Below are positions 23,728 to 36,623 of a DNA stretch of 64,000 nt, one piece after another (position 1 is the first letter of the stretch; each line of letters starts with the position of its first letter). Both the position numbers and the translations under genes were made by a program. The notes under the pieces were generated by a model. The model saw only the letters and a program-made list of their open reading frames with translations, was not told the DNA's origin and made no database searches. Origin of the DNA: Climacium dendroides (lineage: Eukaryota > Streptophyta > Bryopsida > Hypnales > Climaciaceae); assembly GCA_950106755.1 (NCBI GenBank), contig OX467084.1:38815213-38879212 (forward strand), written 5' to 3'.

Positions 23728-24934
23728 AGAGTCTAGCGTTAGCTCATGCAACTGTGCCCTTGCCATGTTGAGTCGCTGCATCGTAGTTAAATCCCAGGGG
23801 CACCCTTGGAGCTCACTTTTAGCTTTCCATATACTTCTAAAGGCCTTATTTTTGGCTCAGAAACGTTGGATCCTCTCCTCCTTTTGGATTTTAAGCGCCT
23901 CTGCCCTCACTCTGTCCTACACGTCCTAAACCTAGTCCAACCATGATGCGCCATCTTTGGGGTGGATTTCTTACCTCTACGCCTATGTTAGGCGGTCTTG
24001 TGAAGATTGTTTCCTAAGAGTGCCGAACTGAAAGGCCATTTGTTTTTTCAGTGAGTGCCTCCTAGAAAGAAGCTTGAGTTAGACTAGGGCGTGGTCCAAG
24101 ATTTTTGTGAATGGGTGGACGGTTAAGCACCCACCCTACTCACACAGTACACTAGATATATATATCCTATCAATACACATTGCTTAATGGTCTCTTCCAA
24201 CCCTCCTATTATTCCATGTGAGTCTGAGATTGTTGGTTTTCCTAAGGAAGTTGGAACCCCATGTATCCTCAAGACCATAATGGTTTAATAACCGAATCCA
24301 AGCAGCTTTCTCTCTACAATTTGGTGTACACTTTTGCGAGCTACCCAGCCTGTCTGCATCGGTCTCGATCATGTTGAAATCCTGGCTAATACAAATCCAT
24401 CACCGGGTATATCCGCATTGATTAGCTTATGCCACAACTCCACACGTTCTACGGAAAGTCATGGGGGTGTATACATTGATGACTGATAGAACCGCCACGG
24501 AATCTGACTATAAGGAAATAAACTAAGCTTTTTCTTCCAAGATCACCTCGTGGTTCTTCACTCATCTAGTTAGGATTTTTGATGTGAATATGGTTGTGCC
24601 AGCGTGCCAACGCATTATAGCACCTATATTCGGAATCACTAGGTTCCAACCCCTAAATCCCCCAATGAAGGGCAGGTTGTGATACCTTTTATTACAGCGC
24701 ACCTCAGACATCTAGTACTCTTGAATCAATACTATACAAGGCTGGTCCTCCATGCACTCGAAAATGCGCCTCACATGTACTTGATATTGCAAACCTCGAG
24801 TACCAACCCCCGCACCCTGTATATTAAGGATCGCCAATGAAAATTGGAAATCCATCAAACGTCCTTAATAGGGTCCTTGTCTATTGTGGCATCCCTAAAG
24901 TTGGATATCACCTCCTCCAAGAGAGAGTGGGGAC

Positions 24935-25988
24935 CACTAGAAGAAAAAGCAAGGTTTTGCAACTGCGGTTTGCGACTGGTTTGTAGTCGTATCGGACGTT
25001 TGCGACTTGGTGATATTCTGGAGTCCGCAGTCGCAGTGGACAAGTCGCATGAGTTGCATTGTAGTCGCGAGGTTGTTTGTCATTCGATAGGCAATGGAGA
25101 ACTTCGTCGATGAACTGCTGTGACGTGGTTGCTGATGTAGAAGTTATTTCACTTATTTGTGTGCAACTAGTTTGCGACTAATGTGCAACTGGTTTGCAAT
25201 TGACATACAACTGGTGTACAACTGGTGTGCAACTAGTTTGCGATTGATGTGCAACTCGTTTGCGACTAGAGTGCAACTGGTTTGCGATTGACATACAATT
25301 GGTTTGCAATTGGTGTGCAACTAGTTTGCGATTGATGTGCAACTCGTTTGCGATTGATATACAACTGGTTTGCGACTTGGTTATAATTTATAGAGTTATA
25401 GATTATAGAAATCTACAAAGTGTAAAAATATACAAAATATATAAATATTAGAATTTCACTATCAAAATTCATTACACAAGAATGCTATAACTTACCATTC
25501 TTATCTGTTCAAGCTGATGGTATTCTTGACAATCGATATGGGACAATTGAATCGATTTTCAGTCATGTTCTAGTTGCATTGCACTTGTTCTCTAGTTGCA
25601 TTTGAATCGTTTTTTAGTTGCACTGTAGTCGAGCTCTAGTTGCATTATAGTTGATTCCTAGTTGCATTTGAGTCATTTCTAAGTTGCAATCTTCTAGTTT
25701 TTAGTTGCAACCTGTAATCAAAGCGATTGCATTTTTCCACGGTGGACTCTACTTCGCGGATAGCTGTCCACATGGACAACTGCAATGAATATTGGATGTA
25801 GAATACCTCATGTTAGTTCTTCTGTTACAATATCGTAACCCTATTCTTCATTTTCCGACTACTTTGCGACTACAACTACATACACGTGAAATTTGGTGCA
25901 AATACAGAGGGCTACAGTCGCATCTCAGTTGTATAGGACACATAGTCGCATCTCAGTGGGTTGCAACAGACACGTTTTTCTTCTAGTG
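24935..25988. mobile_element. Non-autonomous CACTA element, 1054 bp, in LINE
   Basis: The left end is CACTAGAAGAAAAAGCAAGG and the right end is TTTTTCTTCTAGTG, flanked by the 3-bp duplication GAC (24932-24934 and 25989-25991). It is packed with the subterminal motif 'gcaactggtttgcgact' and its inverse. It lies between LINE ORF1 and ORF2. A second family member is at 35847-37217. No transposase remains. Confidence 0.88.
25145..25385. repeat. Tandem subterminal repeats of the CACTA element
   Basis: About ten head-to-tail copies of a 15- to 25-base motif of the type 'tttgcgactgatgtgcaact'. This is the expected transposase-binding array of a CACTA element. Confidence 0.7.
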
Positions 25989-25999
25989 GACTAACCCCA

Positions 26000-28930
26000 G
26001 TTTTCCTTTTTTTTAGTTGTTGGTGTGGCAAGGCTTACTGTCCCGGTGCCCAATCCTCTTCTTCGATGCTAGGAGTGTATAAAACCACCCCTCTATGTAG
26101 CAGCGCATTGGATTTGGCCCGCTAGTTAAAAGTTTGGAGCTTCCTAAGGCGTGTGACGCTTTTCCAAGATAACTACAGGCTTTTGAGGCTCCTTGTTTTC
26201 GGGGGCGCGTGCATGACAGCCACAACCATCAGCTCCTGCGCCTTGCTATCTCCATCCCATTGACCTATCCATTGAACGTCGTCCCAGTGGCGAACTTTGG
26301 GTAGCTTCTTCAACGTTTTTTTGACATAGATCTGTAAGGCTACTCTTATAGTGGCCTTGATCACCTCCACCGTAAGCGGCTCCTCGCTACACTCCACTTG
26401 TAGTGGTGCCAATATGTAGAATTGGTCATCCTTGGTGTGCACGAGTAACATCTGTAAATTGTCATTACACATTTTACAGATAATCAGCCATATAGATAGG
26501 AACCTCTATTTGGTAACTGGATTTTTCAATGGTGGGGCGGTGAATGTATTCTCCAATTCGCCTTCCGGCCAAGCCGCCCACCATTCCTCCGGAGTCTGCA
26601 ATGAAGTGTGAATCTTTTTGTTGTTCCAAAACTTCTCCAGAAGTGGGTTCGCCGAGAAAAATGGCCTCTCACCTTCACCTTTTGACTACCGCTCCACCTT
26701 GCACGTAGGCATCTTGACATTAGCAGGCCTGTCCGCTGAGAGCGTGACTTCCAGAGGGAGAAGTCCACCTCTAACTAGCCATTCGAGTTTGTGAAGGGGT
26801 TTCCTTCCTAAGCGGGGGGATCACTTAGCTCGCAACCGGAAGCACTGGGAATGATTATTTTTTGTTCCATATCAGGTCCACCTGAAGAAATGACTTCAAG
26901 CTGCCTGAAGACAATTGGTCCATAATTGGGGTTTCCTGTACTTGCCCCTTGAGAACAAAGTTGTCTAATTCCTGTGGATTGGCATCCTACCCTATCATAG
27001 TCAACCACGGCGACTGTGACGTCCTAGGAGTCCCTGTGACATCACTCTTGCCTTTTGCTTTTGGCAACTGCGCCTGCTACAAAGTTTCCGGCGCCTTGTC
27101 CTTCTCCTTGCCCGCCCCATTGCCTATACTAGAGGCGGGGGTTTTGCCACTCAGAGTCACCTTCAGTACACAACCTATTGGCGCCCCTTGCACTGTGAGG
27201 ATACGTTGGGGGCTATCCGCCTCCCCCCTTGACTTTGGAATGGTACCTAACTCCCAAGCATCGCACGCCTCGTGTTTACCGGCTAATGCGTGATTAGTTC
27301 CTTGTCATGTCTTATCTATTGTGCCTAGGTCAAGACGTTCTTGTATGCACCCCAATCTTGATGCGGTTCTCTTAACTGAAAACCTAGCATTGGTGAACCA
27401 GACCCTATGTACGTTTGTCCCTCCTCCTGCCTTTCACCCTCTTACTCACTTGTTCGTGCGTGTGAGACGGGACTGCTTGCCTAAGCTTCTCGCGTTGTTA
27501 CATTGTTGCCTAGCTCCTTATGCACGGCACGTGCACTCTGTAAAGAGCAGTCCTTTGCACAAGGCTTGTGGACCAGCACTTGCATATGGTTGTAGGCTCT
27601 CACATCTTGCATCTGTCGCATCTATTTTGTACCTATGTCAACCAAAGGGGTGCTGTTACTTTTGTTCATACGCTCTGCCGCGCCTTGGAGAGAGGTGTGG
27701 ATGGAGCCCTTCTCACAATACTCACACAATGCCTCTACCATCTATGTATGGGGACCGAGTTGCCTATTTGGGTCGGTCCGTGCCTTTGACTTATTAGTTT
27801 GAGCCTCAATTGTGCCAAGTTTTGCTTTTTTCTAAGACCTTGGTTGTATTCCACTAGATGGGACATCTGGTGGGTCCAACAACGTATCTACAACTAAGCT
27901 CTGAAACCTGTTGCCATCCTTCATGGTGCCTTGGCCCGTCTTCTCTTTTCATTGTGCCCTGGCCTGACTGCTTGGACGCGCCCTCTTCTTCTTCTTCGAA
28001 ACCACTAGCTAAAACTCCTCATGAACCACCGGCTTCTCCTTTGTCAGCGCTTTAGTGGGTGACTTGCCAACCATTGCCTTCGGTTGTTGAGCTTTGTTGA
28101 GCGGGCAGTTGTTGGTGTTATACCCGAACTAGCGACATCTGTTACACTAGTTAGATAAACCCAAGTAACTAACCTCCTGGAGGCTTGTAGAAAAGTTTTG
28201 GTCCGCCTCTACCTATAGGATGTTGACATAACCAGGGAGTTTAGCGATGTCCTTCATCCTAATTGTAATTAATAGGCCTCCTAGCCTTTTATAAGCTAAT
28301 TCTTTTTATTCTATAATGAGAACGTCTCCTACTAGCAAATCTATCGCTCTCAGCCAATCTTCTGCTTGAAATATGGGATCAATACCCTATAGTTGTACTC
28401 GGACGATGTGCCCTGCGTCTATCTCCTTATAATTGTTTTCCGCCGTAAAGTCATTGTGCCAGGGAAAGAGCTGTAGTGATTTCTCTTCCCTTTGCACGAT
28501 GCGTATGCAGACTGCCTCCACTGCGTTTTCCAGTGAGTCGAACTCTACCCTAAAAAAGCCTCTAGCTAAATTCTGCACTGACTTGAGACTCTGTAGGAAA
28601 CGAGAATCTAAAATTTTGTTTATTAATATTAAGCCTGGTAATTGGCCCACTGCCCTTCCAAGGACCATTTTCAAGTGTAAGGCCTACTGTGCAGACCGTA
28701 TGCTTGCCAATTGGTCATTGGATAATTTTAATTCCAATTTCCAGTCTCTATCAATGACTGAGTGACCTGGTTCCGTGACTTCTTTAATGTCATTTATAGT
28801 TACGTTAAGGTTAGGGTTTAGCTCTTTCTTCTTTCCCTCTATAACTCTGTGTATAACCTGAAAAGAATCCGGACTCACCAAATGAACATCTTGCTACTGT
28901 GCTAGAATATTTCCTTCAGAAGCACACCAA
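26000..28930 (-). pseudogene. LINE ORF1 (gag-like) with degenerate CCHC zinc knuckle
   Basis: Minus-strand fragments at 28684-28881 and 28387-28674 read as the DUF4283-like N-terminal domain common in plant LINE ORF1 proteins. Near 28095-28150 one frame shows C-x2-C-x4-Y-x4-C, a CCHC knuckle with the His changed to Tyr and a stop inside. The C-terminal region (26173-28000) is GC-rich with many broken frames. Long plus-strand frames here (27321-27797 and others) are antisense and not genes. Confidence 0.65.
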
Positions 28931-30430
28931 CCCTCTCCAACATAGTCCAAGAGGAGTACCAACTACGCATTCTCCATCACAGTCCTGACAAGCGGAACAC
29001 AATTAGGGTTGCAGATCTGTGTGGAAAACGGCAGTTGCGACCTACAATCAAACTTAATGTTATAGTACGCTAAATTAACATACTCTAGCCCAAAAATTAA
29101 CCTGAAAAACGTTGATCACCCTTCAAACTTCCAAAACCACCTGAGACGCTTGAAAATGATAAATCAGCCATTGTTACAAGGTTTTGTGATTAGATTTAGA
29201 ATAGCACTGAGTTTTTGCTGTGAAAGTGCTTTGTATACATCAATAATCTCTCTAAACACCCTAAATAATCATAAACCTACCTTCAAGGTCCCTATTTTCC
29301 CAAATTCCTATCCCATAATTCTTTCAATAACCTAGAAATTGTCATATTTAGCTTTGATTTAACATAACTATTAAACAATAGTTCCAAATGACTTAAAACT
29401 TTGCCACATTATAAATCAACTACTTAAATACTCTCATACCAATTTTAAACTCAATCCAAGATACTATCCAACTTTGATAGATATTTTCCCAATACTAACT
29501 TTCTAACCCTTGTCAAAATTCCCTAAACTCTCATACCTAACTTTAATCTGGCATAGCTATTGGACAGTAGTTCTAAATGACTTGAAACTTTGCCACATTT
29601 ATGAATCAACTCTTCAAAAGCCTAGATTCAAAATATAACACTCAACCAATATTCTCGCAAAATGTTACACAAAAGCTCCCCAAATCAATACTTTACTTCA
29701 AATAAACCTCCCATAACAACACAACTCACTCACTCAAGTACCCCCACACCCTTCAACCCTCTAAGAGACAAAAAAAAAAAAAGAGCAAAGGACTAGCCCT
29801 TGCTTCTAGTAGCCACCACAAACCCCAACGGCTAGCTGCTGGCAAATCCTAACTCTAACTCTACTACCCTAGTATCAACTATTAACAACCAGTTATCAAC
29901 CGGCAACAACGTAGTTAAGACCAAGGTTCCTAACACTTATATAACCCACCAGTAGCAACTCACAACACACAATACTAACAACTAATTTTTCCAACTAACA
30001 AGATGTTTAATTCAAATAGTAGACGACCCACATTACGACACCGTGAAACCTAATCCTAACTCTAATCCCAAAACCTCAGGTATGGCAAAAAATCCAACTA
30101 TAGAAATCGGTTGCTCGCCTCTAAGTAGGCTGAGCACCCATTTCCCACAACCTTCAAGAGAATTGTCATGATGCATCCTATGTCCAGAATGTGCTCTCAA
30201 CCTTTGGAAACCCGGCGGTTACACCACTGGCTAAAATTCTACCCGAAACTCTTCCAATCTACACAAAATCAATGTTAAAAGGCTCCTCCAGCGCAGCCAC
30301 GATGACCTAGTTAGACGCACCGTGGAAAAGTAGCCCAGAAAACACTGGAAAGATTGAAAATTGGGAGGAGTGCCCCACTCTGGAAATTGCGGAAACCTTA
30401 GGGGGAAATGTGAGAATGATGATGGTGCAA
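28931..30430 (-). other. LINE 5' region with a two-copy tandem repeat
   Basis: No coding frame recognised. Two diverged copies of a unit of about 185 bp lie at 29340-29450 and 29525-29630 (shared wording 'aaatgacttgaaactttgccacat'), like the repeated 5' monomers of some LINEs. The 5' boundary at 30430 is set by the AGTGGC duplication. Confidence 0.5.
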
Positions 30431-30749
30431 AGTGGCTAGCTAGTGCAAGAAAAATTCAATTTTGTTCTATGTTTGCTTTAGCCTAGCTATCCAAGCGACC
30501 AAACCTCTTAGTTTTAGGAAGAATCATGTTCCAGACAGTTTCAGTGAGACCTTTTCAAACAAGAAAAAACACCAATCAGCTCTAATCTGTTAATTCGTAC
30601 AATATGGAAAGTAGAACATATCCACCTCAAATTCCTTCGTTGAGGTGGTGGGTTATGGTCCAATTAGATGAGTTCCGTGACCTGTCACTAAATCCAAAGT
30701 AATGCTTTTGGGCAATGTGCTCGAGCAGAGAATGTGGTTTGTTCATTAT

Positions 30750-31372
30750 AGGAGAAGGCTCGAAAATAGTTCGGGCATTTCAAATTGTTCGATAGATGAC
30801 TCTAAATTGGAACCTTGATTGTGGGAAAATGGACTTTTGATTACATCAGAGGATAATTAGATTTGGTTTATACATCTTCAATGGATGGTTTAAGAGTCAC
30901 AATGGATTTATCCTTAACTAAGTGGGTAGGTGTCTATTAATATTATTCAATATAAGAATTGGTAGTCCAACTACCTTCTTACAAGCATTAAAAAATCTGG
31001 AATAATGTATGATTCAAACATTCATTTCAATTTTAGAAATGGTCACATTTAGAAACCATCTCTATTACTTTTTACATGTTGCAATGCTAGTTTTTTTAAC
31101 AAAGCCTGATTTTTTTTCAAACTAAGTATGTGTGGTTTTACAAGACCTATAAATCACAATTAGGTCCCTATGTCAGATTTCCTTTGAAAATTCATAAATA
31201 ATTCACAAATGCTCCAAAAATTATAAAACAACTTGGGTTAGATTCTTCGTCTATTTTTCTTTAACTGAAAAATGAGTTTAAAATATTCACATATGAGGAA
31301 ACGCATGAAAATGGCAGACCAGCCCTTAAATGAGCGGTTTCTGAGCCTCTTACCCTAGTAGATCATTATGTC
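30750..31372. mobile_element. 623-bp insertion in D module copy 2
   Basis: It is absent from the three other D copies. TCATTAT is found on both sides (30743-30749 and 31373-31379) as a probable 7-bp target duplication. Its ends share a weak inverted match (AGGAGAAGGCTCGAAA against TAGGGTAAGAGGCTCAGAAA). There is no coding capacity and the class is unknown. Confidence 0.6.
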
Positions 31373-31439
31373 ACACCATGGATTTCTGGGGGATGATGCC
31401 GTGTAACAGACCTCCAGTCACGATCAATGAAGCCGACTT

Positions 31440-31449
31440 TTTATTTATA
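31440..31449 (-). promoter_or_regulatory. Conserved TATA box of D module, copy 2
   Basis: TATAAATAAA on the minus strand in the same GTCGG-flanked context as the other three copies. It is now 15.5 kb from the A2 start codon because of the LINE insertion. Confidence 0.55.
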
Positions 31450-31820
31450 CCGACACATGGCGGAATCGCCCGTACGTCTAGCTCCTCCGCTTATCAGTTA
31501 TCACAGCCTCGATTTCATCAGAAATCCATGGGTACCAATCAGGCACTCGGAGTCGCTGTTAAACTTGTCAAACAGTCGAAGGAAATCTGGAGCTCTACGA
31601 ATCTGACTATCTGAGTACAAGCACATGATTTATTTTGATTGTACGTCATTTATTTACGTACCGTGCAGCTAAGGTGTAAGCTCCGCCTGTTGTTTGCGGG
31701 ACGCTGGCGGTATTGAGTGCAACGACTTCACCGAAACTCTTGATCTTTGGTCACGAGGATTGCCGTCCAGTCAGCGGCAACTTGGGTTTGAAAGTTAACT
31801 TCCAAACAACCACGTGCAAG

Positions 31821-33537
31821 AATTGAACGTGTCCGACACTCTGACCCTGTCAGCATGTCTGTACACATACTCAGCTGTTGCTTATGTTTTGGTTCACATA
31901 CATTATACTTGAGGTAATTACACCTAAAATTGCATAAATAAGCTCTGTGGCATGACAATATGCTTCAAAAAATGAACAATTTTTGCACATTGGTGAAGGA
32001 TTATGAATCAAAATGCAAGTGGTTTCATAATTTTTGAACACATTGTGAATTAGTTACAAATTTTCATAAATGCAAAGTGTAGGGTGCTAAAAGTGTCATG
32101 TACTCATGTAGGTGATGCCAAAATACATTTGTCCTTGTCATGTGCTTTATTTTTGGTATCCTCTTTATTTAATTTCCCTTCGAAAATAGGCCGAGGTCAA
32201 TTTTGACAAGTAGTCCATTTTAGGTGCAGTCACTTTAATACCTTAATCTCATGAAACTATGAAAGTAGTCTTATAGGAATGTAATAGTTGTCTTTTACAA
32301 ATTCAAATGGAAGTTTGGTTTTGAAATGAGAAGTTAGAATGAGAAGCTTTAGTTGAGTGGATGAATCACCTCATAACTTGTCTACCAACAAAATTTGTTG
32401 AGGTTTAATTAATTCTCTTTATTCTTGTTGTTCCAAAAGTATGTTTGAAAGATAACCAAAATTTAATTACTATGGCGGTATTCCACAAACTTGGCACTTT
32501 TAAATTTAGACTATGTAATTTGAAATCTATACTAGTCCTAAACTTTAGAGTTACAAGAAGAAAATGAATGGAAAATGGTATATAGAATACCACCATTTTA
32601 ATAGAATTTTCTATAAGAATACTAATTTAATTTGAGCTTGTCATATTTTAATATGCTATAATAAATTAATATTTCATTACCTACACCGCAAAAATACACA
32701 CCTATGCAATACTTAAGGTTAAAGATTCAAAACCACCAAAGACACTCCTAGAAAAAAAAAATTTACTTTTAGTGCTTAGGGAAATCCCACCTTATATCTT
32801 GACATTTTATATTGTCTAATTTACATGACTAATTCATAGTGAAATTATCATATATTTAAAGTAATTTTGGAATGCATTAAATCATTTATTTCAATGATGG
32901 GTCTCCAAACTACTAACAAAACCTTGTAAGAATTTTAAAAATTTATTGTAATTATAATGTAGTCTATATGAGAATTCATAGTAATTATTATCTCAAGGCA
33001 AACATTTGATTCCTATACCACTTTATGAAATTGTTTTATACCTATGCTCGTCACTAATGTTGAAAATTGTAAATAAAATCATAATTTAATAGTTTAATAA
33101 ATATATTTAATAATTTTGAATATTAATTATTGATATTTAATTTTAAATTAAAAATAGTGTAAAATTACATTATTAATAGCACAATCAACTTCTTTCAATG
33201 CTTGAAAGGAAATAAATGATGTAGAATCTCATTTCTTTAAACTAGTTGAATTGCACAACTTTGGCACTTTGGGCTGCTTGGAGGCACAATATTTGTATAG
33301 ATGAATGTCTAATTTTGACACCTAGAATCATTTCAATTTAACAAAGTAGATGATTTTGTAAAAAAATGATAAAAATATAATATTGGATACATTTGTAAGT
33401 TGTAACAAAATACAAAGTACTTCAAAAGGAAAATTTCAACAACTAGAACTAAAGATTTTACATAATCCTCATGTAGCACATCCAAAAACATAGTAAACAT
33501 CTAAAAAAATCAAGGAAGATTAAGAGTCATTGTTCTC
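31821..33537. other. AT-rich intergenic DNA with dispersed repeat
   Basis: Bases 31913-32150 match 38630-38940 (for example 'attggtgaagga.tatgaatcaaaatgcaagtggtt'). A partial copy of the TTTCATTAAAATGG-type MITE is at 32472-32612. No gene seen. Confidence 0.5.
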
Positions 33538-33541
33538 TTAA

Positions 33542-34427
33542 CCCCTCAAGGCCTAACAAAGTTTTGACAATGGAGGTCAATGAATCTTTCCACTTTGATA
33601 TTTTTTTGCACATCAATGTACTTGAATTTTTTTATTTTAACCATGCAAAAATAAAGACTATTTTGTCTAATATGCATTAATTGTGGAAAATATTGATAGT
33701 TGGGTTTTTAGATTATAATAATTTTGGATGATCAACCTTATGGACAAAAATGCAACTTTTAGATAAAAGAAATCATAAAAAAATAAATAATGCTTTTCCC
33801 CCTCAAAAAAATTATATTGGAATCTAAGTTAAATGCAGTACTTTTAAAATTTTAAAAATGAGAATTAAAATCCTCTCTATACATTTTCAAACAAAAAGAA
33901 TAGAAAGCCAAAATTGACCAAATTGGATCCTAATTTTTTTTATATTTATGTATGTGGTAATTTTTGAAATTTAATAACTGATATTATTAGCATATTATTT
34001 AAAAAATCTTCAAAAAATTGGAAATCATTCTAATTATTTTTTTATTCTTAATCACACCAAATTGGATCTTATATTTCTAAAATTGCTAAAAATAAAAATT
34101 TGAAACATTTTTTTTCTCTACACTCACTTTATTTTTGCACAATAATGACTAGGAATGTCCAAAAATATATTTTTTTCATCCCTAGTATTCCTTTCAATTT
34201 ACAAAAACTATGTTTGCTCCCATTTTTCTATTAGACTACATTTCCTAAGCAATTTTTTGAATACTTTTCACATTGAAATTTTGAAAATTAAAAAGTGCAA
34301 TAAGTTTACAAACTTATCACTCTACAAGTCCTTAGTTTATAAAATATTGATATTTGTTTCACCCTACCGAAAATTTGCCATTGAAAATTTGAAGAGGACA
34401 TATTGTATCTTCTTAGTCCTTGAGGGG
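33542..34427. mobile_element. TTAA-flanked inverted-repeat element (piggyBac-like ends), 886 bp
   Basis: The left end is CCCCTCAAGGCCTAAC and the right end, as reverse complement, is CCCCTCAAGGACTAAG. Both are flanked by TTAA (33538-33541 and 34428-34431). TTAA targets with CCC-starting ends are the piggyBac hallmark. There is no transposase; the 106-residue plus ORF at 34155-34475 is Phe/Ile/Lys-rich, overruns the right end and looks like chance. Compare 46692-47597. Confidence 0.45.
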
Positions 34428-34431
34428 TTAA

Positions 34432-35796
34432 TAGTTAACATGATACTACCTAGTATATCTGTTGAAGAAGGATAATTACCGAATTGGAAATTACTCTATT
34501 TGTATAATAAGTTCGTTCCAAGGGAGGCTTGTCAATGGGAATTTTATATCAACAAATAAATGATCTTTGACTTCTAGTTCTAATTAAGGATCTATTTCCA
34601 ATTCAATTGCTCAACACTCCAATTTGGAAAATAATGACAATCATCACTACAACGACACTTCAAACTCAAACTTAGACTTTTACTCCAAATTTCACCATTC
34701 AACATGCACTTCTCATACACACTTATTCCAACTTGAATTCACTCACACACATTGCAACCAATTAGGCCTAAAATTTTATCATATTAATCTAGATGGTGAG
34801 CACATCACCAATTACAAGTTTTTAAGTTTTTAAAATATTTTTCAATCATATTTCAATCACCACATTAATTAGTCTTTTACTCAATTTATCATCAAATTTC
34901 ACAACCACTTAGCATACTCAATCTTCCTACTAGCTTCCATTACTAACTTCATAACACCATCTCACCGATACATCAATCATAAAAAAATTAAAAATACGCA
35001 GCCAACTTGAGGCTAGGACTTGCACTGGCACTCTCAACAGTGGGTAAAAGAAAATGAAATGGAAAACCAACCTAATAGGCAACCAAAACCTGATGGTTAC
35101 CAATTTGGAGAGGATGACAAACTGCCCAAAACTACCTAATTGGAATTTACACAACTACCTACAAGTCATTGGATTCCAACTTGGAATTGACCACAAAGAA
35201 AACTGAATCCTTCATTTTCATCCTACATCCAAAATCGCACGCCTTCCTATTTGAAATCTCTATAGACCACTAATCTTGACCTCCAAATTGGTTAACTATA
35301 CACTCAAAAATCCAACTTGGAACAAAAATATGAAAAACATATTACCAATACTATTTTAAAAGACACAAAATCACTCGAAGATTCACAAAATTTCTAACTA
35401 ATTGGACTATCTACAATATCATAAGCAATTGCCCTACAACTATTAGTATGTCATTTGTGATTGCTCATCATTTATAGAATCTTGTTACACTTTTTTTGTT
35501 CTTCAAATAGAAAAACTATCCATAGCATTGACATTTTATATTGTATATTCTATCAATTTTTGCATTATATGTTTGAAGAATAGTCTTACAAATACTAAAT
35601 ACAAGGCACTTTTCTTTTCCCATGAGTTTCTAATGATACAAAGTTACCCTCTTTTCCCGTGAGTTTCTAATGATACAAATGTTACCCTATTAGTTTAGCA
35701 ACTATACGATTTTAATTCCCATCACAAACAAAACAAACAAACATAACAAACAAAATTAAAGCATCAATACAATGTTGAATATTGTGGTACTAGTTA
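34432..35796. other. AT-rich intergenic DNA
   Basis: No gene or clear repeat recognised. ORFs of about 70 residues here are low-complexity. Confidence 0.5.
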
Positions 35797-36623
35797 AGGA
35801 TAATTGCAAGAAAGACTAATCTTTTTTGTGCCACATTTACAGGGATCACTAGAAGAAAATGAGGGATTTTGCAACTAGACTATGCAACTAGTTTTTTAGT
35901 TGTATAGGACATTTGTGACTAGTTTGCAATTGGTGATATTTGGAGACCTCTAGTTGTAGTGGACACCCTAAAAGCTAGGAAAAAGTATACCAATTGTAAA
36001 AGTCATATCTTGTTTGTGACTCATTTGCAACTTGTTTGCAACTTGTATATTTATAGATTTTAAATTATTAATCTCAATGATTTGTGGATTGCAAAAGTTA
36101 AGAACTACCATTTTTTAGATTTTAGAATTTCATATCTATCTTTTTCTAGATTTTTGGATTTCAAATCTAATTTTTTTTTTATTTGAGAATTTCAAACCAA
36201 ATTTTTTTCTAGATTTTAAAATTTCAAATCTATCTTCTTTCTAGATTTCAAAAATTCAAATATTGGTATTTAATAGATTTCATTGATTTAGGAAACCTTA
36301 CAATTTTATAGATTTTAAAATTCTTGAAATTTAAATATTTTTTTATTTCTACAAATTGTAGAAATCTATTTTCTATAGAAATCTATAAATCATAGAAATC
36401 TAATAATTGTAAAAATCTTAGAATTAAATCAATAGAATTCATTATATAAGACTACAACTTATAAGTTTTATATGTTCAACCTAATGGTACTCTTTACATT
36501 TGATATGAGACAATTGATATAAGGCAAATGAGAATGAACTTTGAAAGCAACTAAGAAACAATTACAAAACGACTAAAAAACAACTAATGTACAATTTAAA
36601 AACAACTAGAAAACAACTAGCTT

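Larger units (their letters stand above)
20935..24870 (-). pseudogene. LINE ORF2: endonuclease and reverse transcriptase, broken
   Basis: The minus-strand order is correct. The apurinic endonuclease starts near 24866 (A-I-L-N-I-Q-G-A-G), continues through V-I-N-V-Y-T-P (about 24460) and DFNMIETDADRLG (about 24370), and ends near D-R-I-Y (about 24160). The reverse transcriptase follows: TSGHAVGEDGI at 23040, GFIMLLPK...FRPITLL near 22930-22860, CQGCPLAPFLF and the catalytic F-A-D-D-A-S-L-Y-L at about 22355. A C-terminal linker (NPMILEAPSTL, 21323-21685) and a Lys/Ser-rich stretch (20935-21177) complete it. Many stops and frameshifts, two CACTA-type MITEs and the hAT insertion inactivate it. 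Plant LINE (L1 clade) is the best match. Confidence 0.82.
16494..30430 (-). mobile_element. 13.9-kb composite insertion: LINE with nested hAT, CACTA and MITEs
   Basis: The A-upstream homology stops at 16493 and resumes at 30431. Sequence continuous elsewhere in the window (for example 60270-60340, inverted) is split here. The 6-bp sequence AGTGGC is present on both sides (16488-16493 and 30431-30436) as the target duplication. The coding content is a LINE in minus orientation: 5' region 30430-28930, ORF1 28930-26000, ORF2 endonuclease from about 24870, reverse transcriptase 23240-22330, and zf-RVT at 17108-16827. Nested inside it are CACTA 24935-25988, MITEs 23256-23404 and 23573-23727, and a hAT element around 17.5-20.9 kb. 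The 3' end has no poly(A) tail that I can see. Confidence 0.8.
30437..31820 (-). repeat. D module, copy 2 (belongs to A2, displaced by the LINE)
   Basis: It continues the A2 upstream sequence interrupted at 16493. The order and orientation are the same as in 9780-10560. It is itself interrupted by 623 bp at 30750-31372. The TATA box is kept at 31440-31449. The ORF at 31378-31614 runs against the module direction and is not conserved in the other copies. Confidence 0.75.

Noticed and set aside
25145..25385. Regular short repeats that might suggest a CRISPR array
   Set aside because: The repeats are direct, without unique spacers, and are subterminal repeats of a CACTA element in a plant genome.
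27321..27797. 158-residue plus-strand ORF, rich in Cys, His and Pro
   Set aside because: It lies antisense to the GC-rich part of a broken LINE ORF1. No domain is recognisable.
34155..34475. 106-residue plus ORF
   Set aside because: Very AT-rich, Phe/Ile/Lys-dominated, and it overruns the end of a TTAA-flanked element. Chance is more likely than a gene.
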